From Catellatospora sp. IY07-71 (GTDB lineage Bacteria > Actinomycetota > Actinomycetes > Mycobacteriales > Micromonosporaceae), in assembly GCF_018326265.1 (NCBI RefSeq), contig NZ_AP023360.1, positions 3,649,501 to 3,713,500 of the forward strand: DNA of 64,000 nucleotides, read 5' to 3'. The translations under genes were made by a program, and so were the position numbers. This document shows positions 7,811 through 17,075 of the stretch, in pieces (the stretch's first letter is position 1; every line of letters starts with the position of its first letter). The notes under the pieces are model-generated. The model was not told the origin of the DNA and made no database searches. It was given only the letters and a program-made list of their open reading frames with translations.

Positions 7811-8476
7811 ATGAGATTGACCGTGTTCGGGGCCACCGGCGGCATCGGCCGCCAACTGCTGGCGCAGGCCGCCGTGGCCGGGCACGAGGTCACCGCGGTG
7901 GCCCGCGACCCCCGGCGCCTGCCGCCCGGGGTGCGCGCCGTCACCGCCGACCTGTCCGCCCCGGCGGCCGCAGCCCTGCGTGACGCGGTCGTCGGCGCCG
8001 ACGCGGTGCTGTCGGCCGTCGGCCCCAGCGGCCGCGCCGCCGCCGGCATCACCGAGCCCGCCACCCGCGCCATCGTGGACGCGATGGCCGAAGCCGGGGT
8101 GCGCCGCATCGTGGTGGTCAGCGCCGCCCCCGTCGGCACCGTGCCGTCGCCCGGCAACCCGCATCCGCCGAAGCACGATCCCGGCGACGGCCTCCTCATG
8201 CGTTACGTCGTCGGACCGCTGATCAAGGCGGCGCTGCGGGACCACTACGCGGACCTGGCCAGGATGGAGGACGTGCTGCGCGGCAGCGGTCTGGAGTGGA
8301 CCGCGGTGCGCCCGCCGAAGCTGACCGACAAGCCGCTGACCGGCGCCTACCGCACGGCGCTGGATCGCAATGTGCGTGGCGGCGCCTTCGCGTCCCGGGC
8401 CACCGTCGCCGCGTGCATGCTCGCCTCGCTGGAGCGGCCCGAGACCGTCGGCCGGACCGTCGGGGTGGCGGACTGA
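7811..8476 (+). CDS. NAD(P)H-binding atypical SDR (NmrA/BVR-B-like) reductase
   Basis: 221-residue Rossmann protein with the nucleotide-binding motif GATGGIG at residues 7-13 and the downstream GVRRIVVVSAAPVG and GLEWTAVRPPKL segments typical of NmrA-like and flavin-reductase-like atypical SDRs. These often act as NADPH-dependent quinone or redox-stress reductases. GAGGGGGG precedes the ATG. Control by the adjacent divergent MarR protein is likely. The exact substrate cannot be told. Confidence 0.87.
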   Translation: MRLTVFGATGGIGRQLLAQAAVAGHEVTAVARDPRRLPPGVRAVTADLSAPAAAALRDAVVGADAVLSAVGPSGRAAAGITEPATRAIVDAMAEAGVRRIVVVSAAPVGTVPSPGNPHPPKHDPGDGLLMRYVVGPLIKAALRDHYADLARMEDVLRGSGLEWTAVRPPKLTDKPLTGAYRTALDRNVRGGAFASRATVAACMLASLERPETVGRTVGVAD

Positions 8477-8752
8477 GCGGGGGAGTCGCGCGACCGGGTG
8501 TGGCGGTTGCCCGTCAGGCGGGACACCATGGGCCGAGCAGCCGGTTCCGTCTGTCCATTCTGTAGAGTGATCCGAGCTGAGTACGCAGAGGAGCTGACCC
8601 GTGCGGCGCTGCGCGGAGACCGGCACGAACGAACGATGCGCTGAACGTAATCGACTCGTAACTTTGGGTTGCTACAAGTTCGCGTGACCGGTCAATGCCG
8701 TAGAGCGCAGCAAACCGTCTCATATCCGCGAAGCTCGGAAGGGGGGCACCCC
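8477..8752. other. Intergenic region upstream of otsA
   Basis: 276 bases with no convincing coding frame or strong hairpin. It must hold the otsA promoter. The AT-richer patch around 8645-8680 is the likeliest place, but no clean -10/-35 pair can be assigned. GGAAGGGGGG (8737-8746) is the otsA ribosome site. Confidence 0.4.
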
Positions 8753-10150
8753 ATGCGGGACGCCTCGTTAGTCGTGGTCGCCAGCCGTCTCCCCATCAAC
8801 GACGCCGCCGCCTCCGAAGGGGTCTTCGAGTGGCGGCGCACCCCCGGCGGGCTGGGCGAGGCCCTGCACCCGGTGCTGACCGACAAGCCGGCCACCTGGG
8901 TCGGCTGGGCGGGCACGCCCGGCCCGACCCCGCCGCTGCCCGACGTCGACGGGGTGCACCTGGTTCCGGTCGAGCTGTCCGAGGAGGACTTCCAGGACCA
9001 CTACGAGGGGTTCGCCAACTCGACGCTGTGGCCGCTCTACCACGACGCCGTCGAGCCCGCCGTGCACCATCGCCGCTGGTGGGAGGCTTATCAGCGGGTC
9101 AACCAGCGCTACGCCGACCACGCCGCCCGCGTCGCCGCGCCCGGCGCGGTGGTCTGGGTGCAGGACTACCACCTGCAGCTGGTGCCCGCGATGCTGCGCG
9201 AGCTGCGTCCCGACCTGCGCATCGGCTTCTTCCTGCACGTGCCGTTCCCGCCGCCGGAGCTGTTCATGCAGCTGCCACGCCGGGCCGAGATGCTGTTCGG
9301 CATGCTCGGCGCCGACCTGATCGGATTCCAGCGCAGCCACGCCGTGCACAACTTCCACCTGCTGGCGGCGAAGGTGCTCGGCGCGACCGCCGACGAGCGC
9401 GGCGTGACGATCGGCGGGCGGATCGCGTACACCGGCGCGTTCCCCATCTCCATCGACACCGCCGAGATGGAGGCGCTGGCCAGCCAGGACGAGGTCGTGC
9501 GCAAGGCCGCCGAGCTGCGCGCCGATCTGGGCGACCCGCAGCGGGTGATCCTCAGTGTGGACCGGCTCGACTACACCAAGGGCATCGAGCACCGGCTCAA
9601 GGCATACCGGGAGCTGCTGGCCGACGGCCGGGTCAAGGCGCCCGAGACGGTGCTGGTGCAGGTCGGCATCCCGGGCCGGGAGCGGGTGGAGCAGTTCCGG
9701 CAGCTGCGCGACCGGGTCGAGCGCGAGGTCGGCCGGATCAACGGCGACTTCGGCCGGCTCGGCGTGGCCGCGGTGCACTACCTGAGCCAGGTCTTCGACC
9801 GCACCGAGCTGGCCGCGCTCTACCGGGCCGCCGACGTCATGGCCGTGACGCCGCTGCGCGACGGGATGAACCTGGTCGCCAAGGAGTACGTCGCCGCGCG
9901 CGTCGACGGCTGCGGCGCGCTGGTGCTCAGCGAGTTCGCCGGGGCCGCCGCCGAGCTGACCCAGGCGTACCTGGTCAACCCGCACGACGTGGAGGGCGTC
10001 AAGGACACCCTGATCGAGGCGCTGCAGGCCGATCCGGCCGAGCCCAGCCCGCGGCTCGCGGCGATGCGGGCGCACGTGCGCGAACACGACATCCAGGCCT
10101 GGGCCCGGTCGTATCTGACCGCGCTGGAGGCGGCCTGTGCCGGACGGTGA
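8753..10150 (+). CDS. otsA: Alpha,alpha-trehalose-phosphate synthase (UDP-forming)
   Basis: GT20 retaining glycosyltransferase, 465 residues, making trehalose 6-phosphate from UDP- or GDP-glucose and glucose 6-phosphate in the cytosol. Family landmarks: the N-terminal SRLPIN and RTPGGLG loop that binds glucose 6-phosphate, [10 protein letters not shown] and FFLHVPFPP in the first half, and in the nucleotide-sugar half [14 protein letters not shown] and [16 protein letters not shown]. The ATG at 8753 is chosen because GGAAGGGGGG precedes it and the protein then starts at the normal N-terminus. No otsB phosphatase is adjacent; the HAD gene at 33389 is of a different (Cof-like) type. It converges tail to tail with the PhzF-like gene. 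Confidence 0.96.
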   Translation: MRDASLVVVASRLPINDAAASEGVFEWRRTPGGLGEALHPVLTDKPATWVGWAGTPGPTPPLPDVDGVHLVPVELSEEDFQDHYEGFANSTLWPLYHDAVEPAVHHRRWWEAYQRVNQRYADHAARVAAPGAVVWVQDYHLQLVPAMLRELRPDLRIGFFLHVPFPPPELFMQLPRRAEMLFGMLGADLIGFQRSHAVHNFHLLAAKVLGATADERGVTIGGRIAYTGAFPISIDTAEMEALASQDEVVRKAAELRADLGDPQRVILSVDRLDYTKGIEHRLKAYRELLADGRVKAPETVLVQVGIPGRERVEQFRQLRDRVEREVGRINGDFGRLGVAAVHYLSQVFDRTELAALYRAADVMAVTPLRDGMNLVAKEYVAARVDGCGALVLSEFAGAAAELTQAYLVNPHDVEGVKDTLIEALQADPAEPSPRLAAMRAHVREHDIQAWARSYLTALEAACAGR

Positions 10151-10156
10151 CCTGCG

Positions 10157-11017
10157 CTACCGGGGCAGGTCGACGTGCAGCACGGGCCCGATCAGGGCGG
10201 CGCCGCCCACGCGTACGGCACGTCCGGTCGCGTGGGCGGTGACCGTCGCGGGGCGGCCCAGCGAGTCGCCCATGTCGACGGCGATCCGGACCGGCCGCGC
10301 CGCCGCCTGGGCCAGGTGTGCGGCCAGGCATGCGGTGCTGTTGGCGTTGGCGATGTCCTCGGGTACGCCGATCGAGGGCGCGAACATGCGCGCCGCCAGC
10401 CCGCCCCGCCGGTCCGGGGGTGTGTACACGTAGCAGCCGAGCAGGCCGAGCCGGTCGCACGCGGCGCGCAGCCGCGCCGCGTCAGGCGCCAGCGCGTCCA
10501 GCGCGGCCCGGTCCGCGACCGGCACCAGCAGGCGCCACCGGCCTAGCGACGCGGCTGACACGCGGGCGGCGAGCGCGTCGGCGGCCAGGCCCAGCGCGGC
10601 CAGCACCGGCTCCTGCTCGGGGCCGGCCGCGGCGCGCAACGCGACCTCGCCCGGGTCGAACTCGGCGTCGACGGACGGACCGCGGCGCACCCAGCGGGCG
10701 GCGAAGACCCGGTCCGGGGCGTGCAGGGCCGGGTCGCCCTCGGCCGTGGCGGCACGCCCGGCGAGCAGCGCCAGCGCGGCCACCGTGCCGTGGCCGCAGG
10801 CGGGCAGCTCCCCGCCGGACGTGAAGAAGCGTAGCCGCACCGCCGGGCCGTCCTGCGCCACGAACACCGCGTGCGACGTCCCGGCCAGCACCGGGACGGC
10901 CCGGCGCGCGGCGTCGCTCAGCCTGGTCTCGGCGACGACCGCGGTCGGGCTGCCGCCGGTCCCGTCGCGCAGGCACGCGTCCACGATCGTCACCGGCAGT
11001 CCGCTCGCCACGCTCAC
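10157..11017 (-). CDS. PhzF-family (diaminopimelate-epimerase fold) protein
   Basis: 286 residues with the two-lobed PhzF/DapF fold. The family hallmark [13 protein letters not shown] (about residues 90-102) and the second-lobe [14 protein letters not shown] are present, together with the LRFFTSGGE strand. PhzF enzymes isomerise small unsaturated acids in phenazine synthesis, but most paralogues have unknown substrates. No other phenazine gene is nearby, so a phenazine role is not supported. GTG start. Confidence 0.88.
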   Translation of the reverse strand: MSVASGLPVTIVDACLRDGTGGSPTAVVAETRLSDAARRAVPVLAGTSHAVFVAQDGPAVRLRFFTSGGELPACGHGTVAALALLAGRAATAEGDPALHAPDRVFAARWVRRGPSVDAEFDPGEVALRAAAGPEQEPVLAALGLAADALAARVSAASLGRWRLLVPVADRAALDALAPDAARLRAACDRLGLLGCYVYTPPDRRGGLAARMFAPSIGVPEDIANANSTACLAAHLAQAAARPVRIAVDMGDSLGRPATVTAHATGRAVRVGGAALIGPVLHVDLPR

Positions 11018-11125
11018 GGGCCGACCCTAGCCGCGCGCGGCCATGGTCATTCCCGGGAACAACGCCTCCTGCGATTTGGGCCGGTATATTTTTATTTGTT
11101 GGCTATGGATATGAGAGAGGCGGAT

Positions 11126-11620
11126 ATGCTCGTTAATTCGGTCAGTCCCATTGACTGGGCGCTGGACATGCTGGACGAGGCCAAAAGCGTCGAGGACGTC
11201 CAGACCGCCCTACGCTGCAGCGCCCGTGCCGCCGTCCAGGCCCAGGGCATGACGGTGGTCCAGCTCGAAGACGGCGAATGCCACTACATCGACGAGGACG
11301 CGATGAGCCCGCTCTGGAAGGGGCAGCGCTTCCCCGCCACCTCCTGCATCAGCGGGTGGGCCATGCTGCACGACCAGACCGTCGTCATCGCGGACATCCG
11401 CACCGACGACCGCATCCCGCAGGCCGCCTACCGCCCGACGTTCGTACGCAGTCTGCTCATGGCCCCGATCCGGGTCGACGGGACCCCGGCCGGTGCCATC
11501 GGCGCCTACTGGGCCGACCGGCACCGGGCGTCCGCCGACGAGATCGCCGTCCTGGAGCGGCTCGCCGCGGCGGCCGGACGGGCCCTGACCAGGGTCACCG
11601 CCGGGCTGACCGCGGCCTAG
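11126..11620 (+). CDS. GAF-domain protein
   Basis: A single GAF domain fills most of the 164-residue protein (about 20-160): PATSCISGWAMLHDQTVVIADIRTDDR and SLLMAPIRVDGTPAGAIGAYWAD are typical core strands. No output domain is fused, so it is a free-standing ligand- or redox-sensing module. It stands directly before a GAF-PAS-GGDEF-EAL gene and may feed into it (inference). I choose the ATG at 11126 (MLVNSVSP), preceded by GAGAGG; ATGs at 11105 and 11111 are in frame but lack a ribosome site. An AT-rich patch (TATATTTTTATTTG, about 11085-11098) is a likely promoter. Confidence 0.8.
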   Translation: MLVNSVSPIDWALDMLDEAKSVEDVQTALRCSARAAVQAQGMTVVQLEDGECHYIDEDAMSPLWKGQRFPATSCISGWAMLHDQTVVIADIRTDDRIPQAAYRPTFVRSLLMAPIRVDGTPAGAIGAYWADRHRASADEIAVLERLAAAAGRALTRVTAGLTAA

Positions 11621-11652
11621 CCGCGCCCGGGACGGGGCAGGCGGCGGCGAGG

Positions 11653-13731
11653 ATGGCCGTCCACATGGCACAGGGACCTGCTCAGCCGCACGCGGACGAC
11701 GAGACCGTCCTGGCCCTGCGCGACGCCGCGGCCGAACTCGCCGTCGCGGCCGGCCCTGAGGACGTCGTCGCGGCCCTCGACCGCGCCGTCGCCCGGCTCA
11801 CCGGCGGGTCGGCGCACGAGGTCCGCATCCGCCTGCCCGAGGACGACACCCTGCCCGCCGCGCGCCGGGCCGGCCACGACGACACGGCCCTCGTGCCGAT
11901 CGAGACGCACACCGCCGGCACGGGACCCGTCGGCATCCTGCTCGTCGACCCGGCCACCGCGGCGCCGGCCCACCGCCGCCCCGCGCTGGAAGCGCTGTCC
12001 GCCCAGGCCGCCGCGGCCGTGGACCGCATCCGGCTGGCGGCCGAGATCAGCCGGATCCGCAGCTCCCGCGAGGTCGAGGCGCTGCTGGAACAGACCTGCG
12101 ACGTGGTGCTGATCGTCGGCGAGGACGACCGCGTCCGCTACGCCAGCCCGCAGGCCCGCAACGTGTTCGGCACCTCGGCGCTGCGCGAGGTCAGCCTGCT
12201 CGACTTCGTCGACGCCCGGCAGCGGGCCGCCGCGGAGTTCCTGCTGCGCCACGTGCGCTCCGGCGCCGTCGGTGCGGGGGACAGCCGCGCCGACTGGACC
12301 ATCCGGTCGCTGGACGGCCGCGCCCCCGTCGTCGAGGTCTCCTGCCGCGAGCTGCACCCCGGCGACCCGGCCCGCGACGTGGCGCTCACCCTGCACGACG
12401 TGACCGCGCAGCGGCGGCTGGAACACGAGCTGACCGAGCGCATGTTCCACGACACCCTGACCGGCCTGCCCAACCGGGCCGTGTTCGCCGAGCGCACCGA
12501 GCACGCGGTGGCCGCCGGGGACGGGCTCGCCGCCGTGCTCCTCATCGACCTGAACGACTTCGGATCCGTCAACGACGGCTACGGCCACGCCGTCGGCGAC
12601 GAGGTGCTCAGCGCGGTCGGCCGCAGGCTGCGCCGCGCCGTCGGCGAGCACGGCTTCGCCGCCCGCTACGGCGGCGACCAGTTCGCCGCGCTGATCCGTG
12701 ACGCCGCCGACGCGGCCGACGTCGAACACCTCGCGGAGCGCATCTGCCGCGTCCTGGCCGAGCCGGTGCGCACCAGCGGCGGCACGGTCGTCGTCTGCAG
12801 CGCCAGCGTCGGTGTCGCCACCACGCTGCGCGCCGCCGACGCGCAGGAGCTGCTGCGCAACGCCAACGTCGCGCTGCGGGCCGCGAAGTCCGCCGGGGCC
12901 GGGCAGTGGCTGCGGTACGAGCCGTCGATGAGCGACCAGACCCGCCAGGCGGAACTGCGCACCGCCCTGGGCCGGGCCATCGCCGAACAGGCACTCTTCC
13001 TGGAGTACCAGCCGATCGTCGCCCTCGGCACCGGCCGCACCGTCGGCTTCGAAGCCCTCCTGCGCTGGCGGCACCCCGGCCGCGGCCGGCTGCTGCCCGG
13101 CGAGTTCATCGAGATCGCCGAGGAGTCCAGGCTGATCCTGCCCATCGGCGAATGGGTGCTGGAGGCCGCGATGCGGGCCGCACAGCGCTGGCGTGCCGCG
13201 GCGCAGGAGCGCGCCCCGTACGTGAGCGTCAACGTCTCGGCCCACCAGTTCCGCTCCGAGGGGTTCGCCGACAGCGTCGCCCGACTGCTCGCCCTGACCG
13301 GGCTGCCGGCGCACCGGCTCGTCCTGGAGATCACCGAGAGCTCGCTGCTGCGCGACGACGACAAGGTGTGGCACGCCCTCGAACGGCTGCGCGGCGGCGG
13401 CGTGCGCATCGCCATCGACGACTTCGGCACCGGCTACTCCGCCCTGGGCTACCTGCGGCAGGTGCCGCTCGACATCGTGAAGCTGGACCGGCTGTTCGTG
13501 CGCGGGCTGACCACGTCCCGGCGGCAGCGGGACCTGGTGGAGGGGATCGTCACGCTGACCCGCGCGCTGAGCCTCGACATCGTGGCCGAGGGCATCGAGA
13601 CCGAGCACCAGCGGCGCACCGCCGACGCCGCCGGCTGCACCTACGGCCAGGGCTACCTGTTCGCCGCCCCGCTGCCCGAGGACCAGACCCTGCGCTGGCT
13701 GGACGGCGGGCAGCCGGCCGCCGCGCCGTGA
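11653..13731 (+). CDS. GAF-PAS-GGDEF-EAL cyclic-di-GMP protein
   Basis: 692-residue cytoplasmic signalling protein. Order: a divergent GAF-like sensor (about 15-130), a PAS domain (about 140-255, CDVVLIVGEDDRVRYASPQA), GGDEF (about 262-425) and EAL (about 440-690). The EAL half keeps its phosphodiesterase motifs (FEALLRW, NVSAHQF, LEITESS, DDFGTGYS, KLDR, VAEGIET). The cyclase signature is RYGGDQF instead of RYGGDEF: the Glu of the active-site loop is Gln. Net activity is therefore probably c-di-GMP hydrolysis, with the GGDEF half regulatory (inference). The start is the ATG at 11653, 32 bases after the GAF gene; ATG 11665 is an alternative. Confidence 0.92.
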   Translation: MAVHMAQGPAQPHADDETVLALRDAAAELAVAAGPEDVVAALDRAVARLTGGSAHEVRIRLPEDDTLPAARRAGHDDTALVPIETHTAGTGPVGILLVDPATAAPAHRRPALEALSAQAAAAVDRIRLAAEISRIRSSREVEALLEQTCDVVLIVGEDDRVRYASPQARNVFGTSALREVSLLDFVDARQRAAAEFLLRHVRSGAVGAGDSRADWTIRSLDGRAPVVEVSCRELHPGDPARDVALTLHDVTAQRRLEHELTERMFHDTLTGLPNRAVFAERTEHAVAAGDGLAAVLLIDLNDFGSVNDGYGHAVGDEVLSAVGRRLRRAVGEHGFAARYGGDQFAALIRDAADAADVEHLAERICRVLAEPVRTSGGTVVVCSASVGVATTLRAADAQELLRNANVALRAAKSAGAGQWLRYEPSMSDQTRQAELRTALGRAIAEQALFLEYQPIVALGTGRTVGFEALLRWRHPGRGRLLPGEFIEIAEESRLILPIGEWVLEAAMRAAQRWRAAAQERAPYVSVNVSAHQFRSEGFADSVARLLALTGLPAHRLVLEITESSLLRDDDKVWHALERLRGGGVRIAIDDFGTGYSALGYLRQVPLDIVKLDRLFVRGLTTSRRQRDLVEGIVTLTRALSLDIVAEGIETEHQRRTADAAGCTYGQGYLFAAPLPEDQTLRWLDGGQPAAAP

Positions 13732-13797
13732 GCGCCGTGCGGCGGGCGACGTGAGCTGCGGCCCGATGTCCGTGGGGACCGCTAGCCTGGTGCACCG

Positions 13798-16700
13798 ATG
13801 GACATCGACCGGACCGGCCACGCCGCCCCGCGCCCGACCATGAGCGCGGGGCTGCTGGGGCGTGCCCACCCTTCGGCGGTGCTGCGCGGGGAGATCGATC
13901 GGGCCGCCGCCGGGCACGGCGGGCTGGTGCTGGTCGCCGGGGAGGCCGGCATCGGCAAGACCTCGCTGCTCACCGACGCGATGACGTACGCCCGCGGCAC
14001 CGGCGCGCTGGTCGTCGGCGGCACCTGCTGGGACTCCGGCAGCGCCCCCGGCTTCTGGCCGTGGACCCAGGCGCTGCGCGCGATCCGGCGCACCGCCGTG
14101 GACGCCGAGTGGACGGCCGCCCGCGACGCCGCCGGACCGGGCCTGTCCGTGCTGCTCGGCGAGCACGACCCCGAGCGCGCGGCCACGGCGCTGGACGGCG
14201 AGTTCCCGCTGTTCGACGCGGTTACCACGGCCCTGGCCGCGCTCGCCCAGCGCCGCCCGCTGGTGGTGGCTCTGGACGACCTGCACTGGGCCGACGCCGC
14301 GTCGCTGCGGCTGCTGGCCTTCGCCGCCCAGCACATCTGGGCCGAGCCCGTGCTGCTCGTCGGGGCGTACCGGGACGTCGAGGTCGAGGCGCCCGGTCAT
14401 CCGCTGCGAGGGCTGCTCGTGCCGCTGGCGGCCAAGGCGACCGCGGTGACGCTGACGGGGCTGGGCCCGGCCGAGGTCGCGCAGCTGATGACCCGGACGG
14501 CGGGCAGCGCGCCCGATCGCGAGCTGGCCGCCGAGGTGCACCGGCGCACCGGCGGCAACCCGTTCTTCGTGGAGCAGACGGCACGGCTCTGGCACAGCGG
14601 GGGCGGCCTGACGGCGGTCGCGCCCGGGGTGCGCGACGCGCTGGACCGGCGCCTGGCGCTGCTCCCGGCCGACGTCACCGGGCTGCTGGCGGTGGCGGCG
14701 GTGCTCGGGCGGGAGTTCCGGCGGCCGGTGCTCGCGGCGACCGCCGCCACGGATCCGGCGCAGGTGGACCGGCTGCTGGCCCAGGCCGAGGAGGCGCGGC
14801 TGGTGGCCGCGCTGCCCGGCGGCGGGCGCGGCTTCACCCACGACCTGATCCGGCAGGCGCTGCACGACGGCCTGCCCGAGCCGGAACGGCAGCGGCTGCA
14901 CGTGGCCGTGGTCCGCGCCGCCGACGCGTCACCCGAGGTCGCCGCCCAGGTGCTGCCCGCCGACCTGGCCCGCCACGCGTACCTGGCGGGCGGCTGCCTG
15001 GACCCGGAGACCGCGGTGGCGAAGCTGCTCGCGGCGGCCGCGGACGCGAGCGACCGCCTGGCCACCGACGAGGCGATCGGCCACTACCGGCGGGCGCTGG
15101 CCCTGGCGCGCGATCCCGCCCGGCGGGTACGCGTGCTGATCGACCTGGGCCGGGGCGTGTACCACCGCGGGGACCGGGAGGAGGGCTGGCGGCTGTTCGA
15201 CGAGGCCGCCGCGACCGCCCGGGACTCGGGCGACGGCGCGCTGCTGAGCTGGGTGGCGCTGGTCGCGCACCGGCACGGCCACGACGGCGACGAGCGCTCC
15301 GGCATCCGGTCCGAACTGCTGCGCGAGGCGTACGAGGCACTGCTCGGCGACGGCGCGCAGGTCCCGCCGGAGCAGATGGCGCAGCAGCTCATCGCGCGTA
15401 CGGAGGCGCTGGCGCGCACCGGCCGCGACGACGAGGCGCTGATGTTCAGCCTGTGGGCCCGGCACGACATCAGCTGGGGCCCCGGCGGCGCTCGCGAGCG
15501 CGAGGCGCTGACGGCCGAGATGGAGCAGGTCAGCCGCCGCGTCGCGGACACCGGCACGGAGGCGCTGGCGGCCTCGTTCCGCTGGGTGGCGCTGCTGGAG
15601 ATGGGCGACCCCGGCTACCTCGACCAGGTGCGCGCGTTCGTCGCGGCGGCCCGGCGCGACGGCAGCGCCCGCATGCGGGTGTCGCTGCTGGTGGACCAGG
15701 CCGTCATCGCGACCATGACCGGCGACTTCGACCGGGCCGACGACCTGCTGGCCCAGTTGCGGGGCAGCGACGGCCACGGCCACGCCGACTACGCGTTCAT
15801 GCAGCACCACCTCGACTGGGCGCTGGCCATGCAGCGCGGGCGGTACGAGCACGCCGCCGCGCTGCTGGCGGGCGTCGACGCCGCCGACCACCCGTACCTG
15901 CCGCTGGCCCAGGCGGTCACCGCCGTGGAGCGCGGCCAGGTCGACGAGGCGCTCGTGCTGGCCGCCCAGGCCGAGGCGCGCCGGGGCGAGGACCCGTTCC
16001 CGACCTCGGTGACCCGGCTCTGGCTGCGGCTGTGGGCCCAGCTCGCCGCCGCCACGGCCGACCCGGCCCGCTGCGCGCGGGCGAGAGAGGCGCTGACGCC
16101 GTACCGGGGCGAGTGGGCGGTGTCGCTGTGGGGCTGCGACGTGGGCGGCCCGCTCGACCTCTGGCTGGCCGAGGTCGACGCCGCCGAGCAGCGCTGGGAC
16201 GAGGCGATCGTCGGCTACACGGCCGCCGCCGAATCATCCGACCGGATGCGGGCCCGCCCCTGGGCCGAACGCGCCCGCGCCGGACTCGCCCGCGTCCTGG
16301 CCGCCCGCGCCGCGTCGCCCGTCGCCGAACCAAATGCGCCGGGTCACGCGGCTGCTGCCGCCGAACCACCTGCGCCGGGTCAAGCGGTTGCTGCCGCCGA
16401 GCCGGATGCGCCGGGCCGGGCGACGGCTACGGCTGGATCACCTGCACCGGCCGAGGCACCGAAACCATCCGGCGTGGACGGTGGCGAGTTCCGGCGGGAG
16501 GGGGCCACCTGGCGCCTGACCTACGCGGGCCGCACCGTCCACGTGCCCGACGCCAAGGGCCTGCGCGACCTGTACACCCTCGTCAGCATGCCGGGCAGCG
16601 ACGTCGCCGCCGCCGACCTGGCCGACCCGCAGGGCGGCGCGCAGGCCGCGGCGGCCCGGCGGCTGGGCGCCGACCCGGTGCTGGACGAGCAGGCCAAGGC

Positions 16701-17025
16701 CCGGTTCAAGCAGCGGCTCACGCAGCTCGACGACGAACTCGACGCCGCCGCGCGGCGCGACGACACGGCCCGCCGGACCGCGCTGGAACGCGAACGCGAC
16801 GCCCTGCTCGCCGAGCTGCGGGCCGCGGCGGGGCTCGGCGGGCGCGACCGCAGGCTCGGCGACGAGGGCGAGCGGGCCCGCAAGGCGGTCACCGCCCGGA
16901 TCCGCGACATCCTGCGCCGCCTCGACGAGCTGCATCCGGAGCTGGCCGCGCACCTGCGGGCGGCCGTGTCCACCGGCAGCGCCTGCGGCTACCACCCGGA
17001 CCGGCCGGTGTCCTGGCGGCTGTGA
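13798..17025 (+). CDS. Large STAND/AAA-type ATPase regulator with TPR-like region
   Basis: 1075 residues. The N-terminal ATPase has Walker A GEAGIGKTSLL (48-58) and Walker B VVALDDLHWADAASL (about 155-169), as in MalT/LuxR-type large regulators; RRTGGNPFFVEQ follows as sensor region. A long helical, TPR-like section covers about 380-820. A low-complexity linker (about 838-890) contains three 36-base in-frame DNA repeats. The C-terminal 180 residues (from FRREGATWRLTY) form a conserved module with coiled-coil character (FKQRLTQLDDELDAAARR), but I see no LuxR helix-turn-helix, so a direct DNA-binding role is not evident. ATG start. Ends at a hairpin facing the ABC exporter genes. Confidence 0.82.
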   Translation: MDIDRTGHAAPRPTMSAGLLGRAHPSAVLRGEIDRAAAGHGGLVLVAGEAGIGKTSLLTDAMTYARGTGALVVGGTCWDSGSAPGFWPWTQALRAIRRTAVDAEWTAARDAAGPGLSVLLGEHDPERAATALDGEFPLFDAVTTALAALAQRRPLVVALDDLHWADAASLRLLAFAAQHIWAEPVLLVGAYRDVEVEAPGHPLRGLLVPLAAKATAVTLTGLGPAEVAQLMTRTAGSAPDRELAAEVHRRTGGNPFFVEQTARLWHSGGGLTAVAPGVRDALDRRLALLPADVTGLLAVAAVLGREFRRPVLAATAATDPAQVDRLLAQAEEARLVAALPGGGRGFTHDLIRQALHDGLPEPERQRLHVAVVRAADASPEVAAQVLPADLARHAYLAGGCLDPETAVAKLLAAAADASDRLATDEAIGHYRRALALARDPARRVRVLIDLGRGVYHRGDREEGWRLFDEAAATARDSGDGALLSWVALVAHRHGHDGDERSGIRSELLREAYEALLGDGAQVPPEQMAQQLIARTEALARTGRDDEALMFSLWARHDISWGPGGAREREALTAEMEQVSRRVADTGTEALAASFRWVALLEMGDPGYLDQVRAFVAAARRDGSARMRVSLLVDQAVIATMTGDFDRADDLLAQLRGSDGHGHADYAFMQHHLDWALAMQRGRYEHAAALLAGVDAADHPYLPLAQAVTAVERGQVDEALVLAAQAEARRGEDPFPTSVTRLWLRLWAQLAAATADPARCARAREALTPYRGEWAVSLWGCDVGGPLDLWLAEVDAAEQRWDEAIVGYTAAAESSDRMRARPWAERARAGLARVLAARAASPVAEPNAPGHAAAAAEPPAPGQAVAAAEPDAPGRATATAGSPAPAEAPKPSGVDGGEFRREGATWRLTYAGRTVHVPDAKGLRDLYTLVSMPGSDVAAADLADPQGGAQAAAARRLGADPVLDEQAKARFKQRLTQLDDELDAAARRDDTARRTALERERDALLAELRAAAGLGGRDRRLGDEGERARKAVTARIRDILRRLDELHPELAAHLRAAVSTGSACGYHPDRPVSWRL
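16327..16434 (+). repeat. Three tandem 36-bp in-frame repeats
   Basis: Units 16327-16362, 16363-16398 and 16399-16434 encode EPNAPGHAAAAA, EPPAPGQAVAAA and EPDAPGRATATA. The first two differ at only a few bases; the third is more diverged. They lengthen the Pro/Ala linker between the helical section and the C-terminal module of the ATPase regulator. Confidence 0.85.
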
Positions 17026-17064
17026 GCCGCCGGCCTGGGCCGCCAGCCTGAGCCGCCAGGACAC
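17008..17064. terminator. Hairpin between convergent ATPase-regulator and ABC-permease genes
   Basis: Perfect 14-base arms (17008-17021 and 17051-17064, GTGTCCTGGCGGCT and its complement) with a 29-base loop. The left arm overlaps the last codons of the regulator gene. Probable bidirectional terminator. Confidence 0.55.
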
Positions 17065-17075
17065 TGCCGCACCCG

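Noticed and set aside
10157-11017. Phenazine biosynthesis gene
   Set aside because: PhzF-fold proteins are widespread; no other phz genes are present.
11617-14901. Minus-strand open frame of about 1090 codons across the c-di-GMP and ATPase-regulator genes
   Set aside because: Same shadow effect; the plus strand carries intact conserved motifs throughout.
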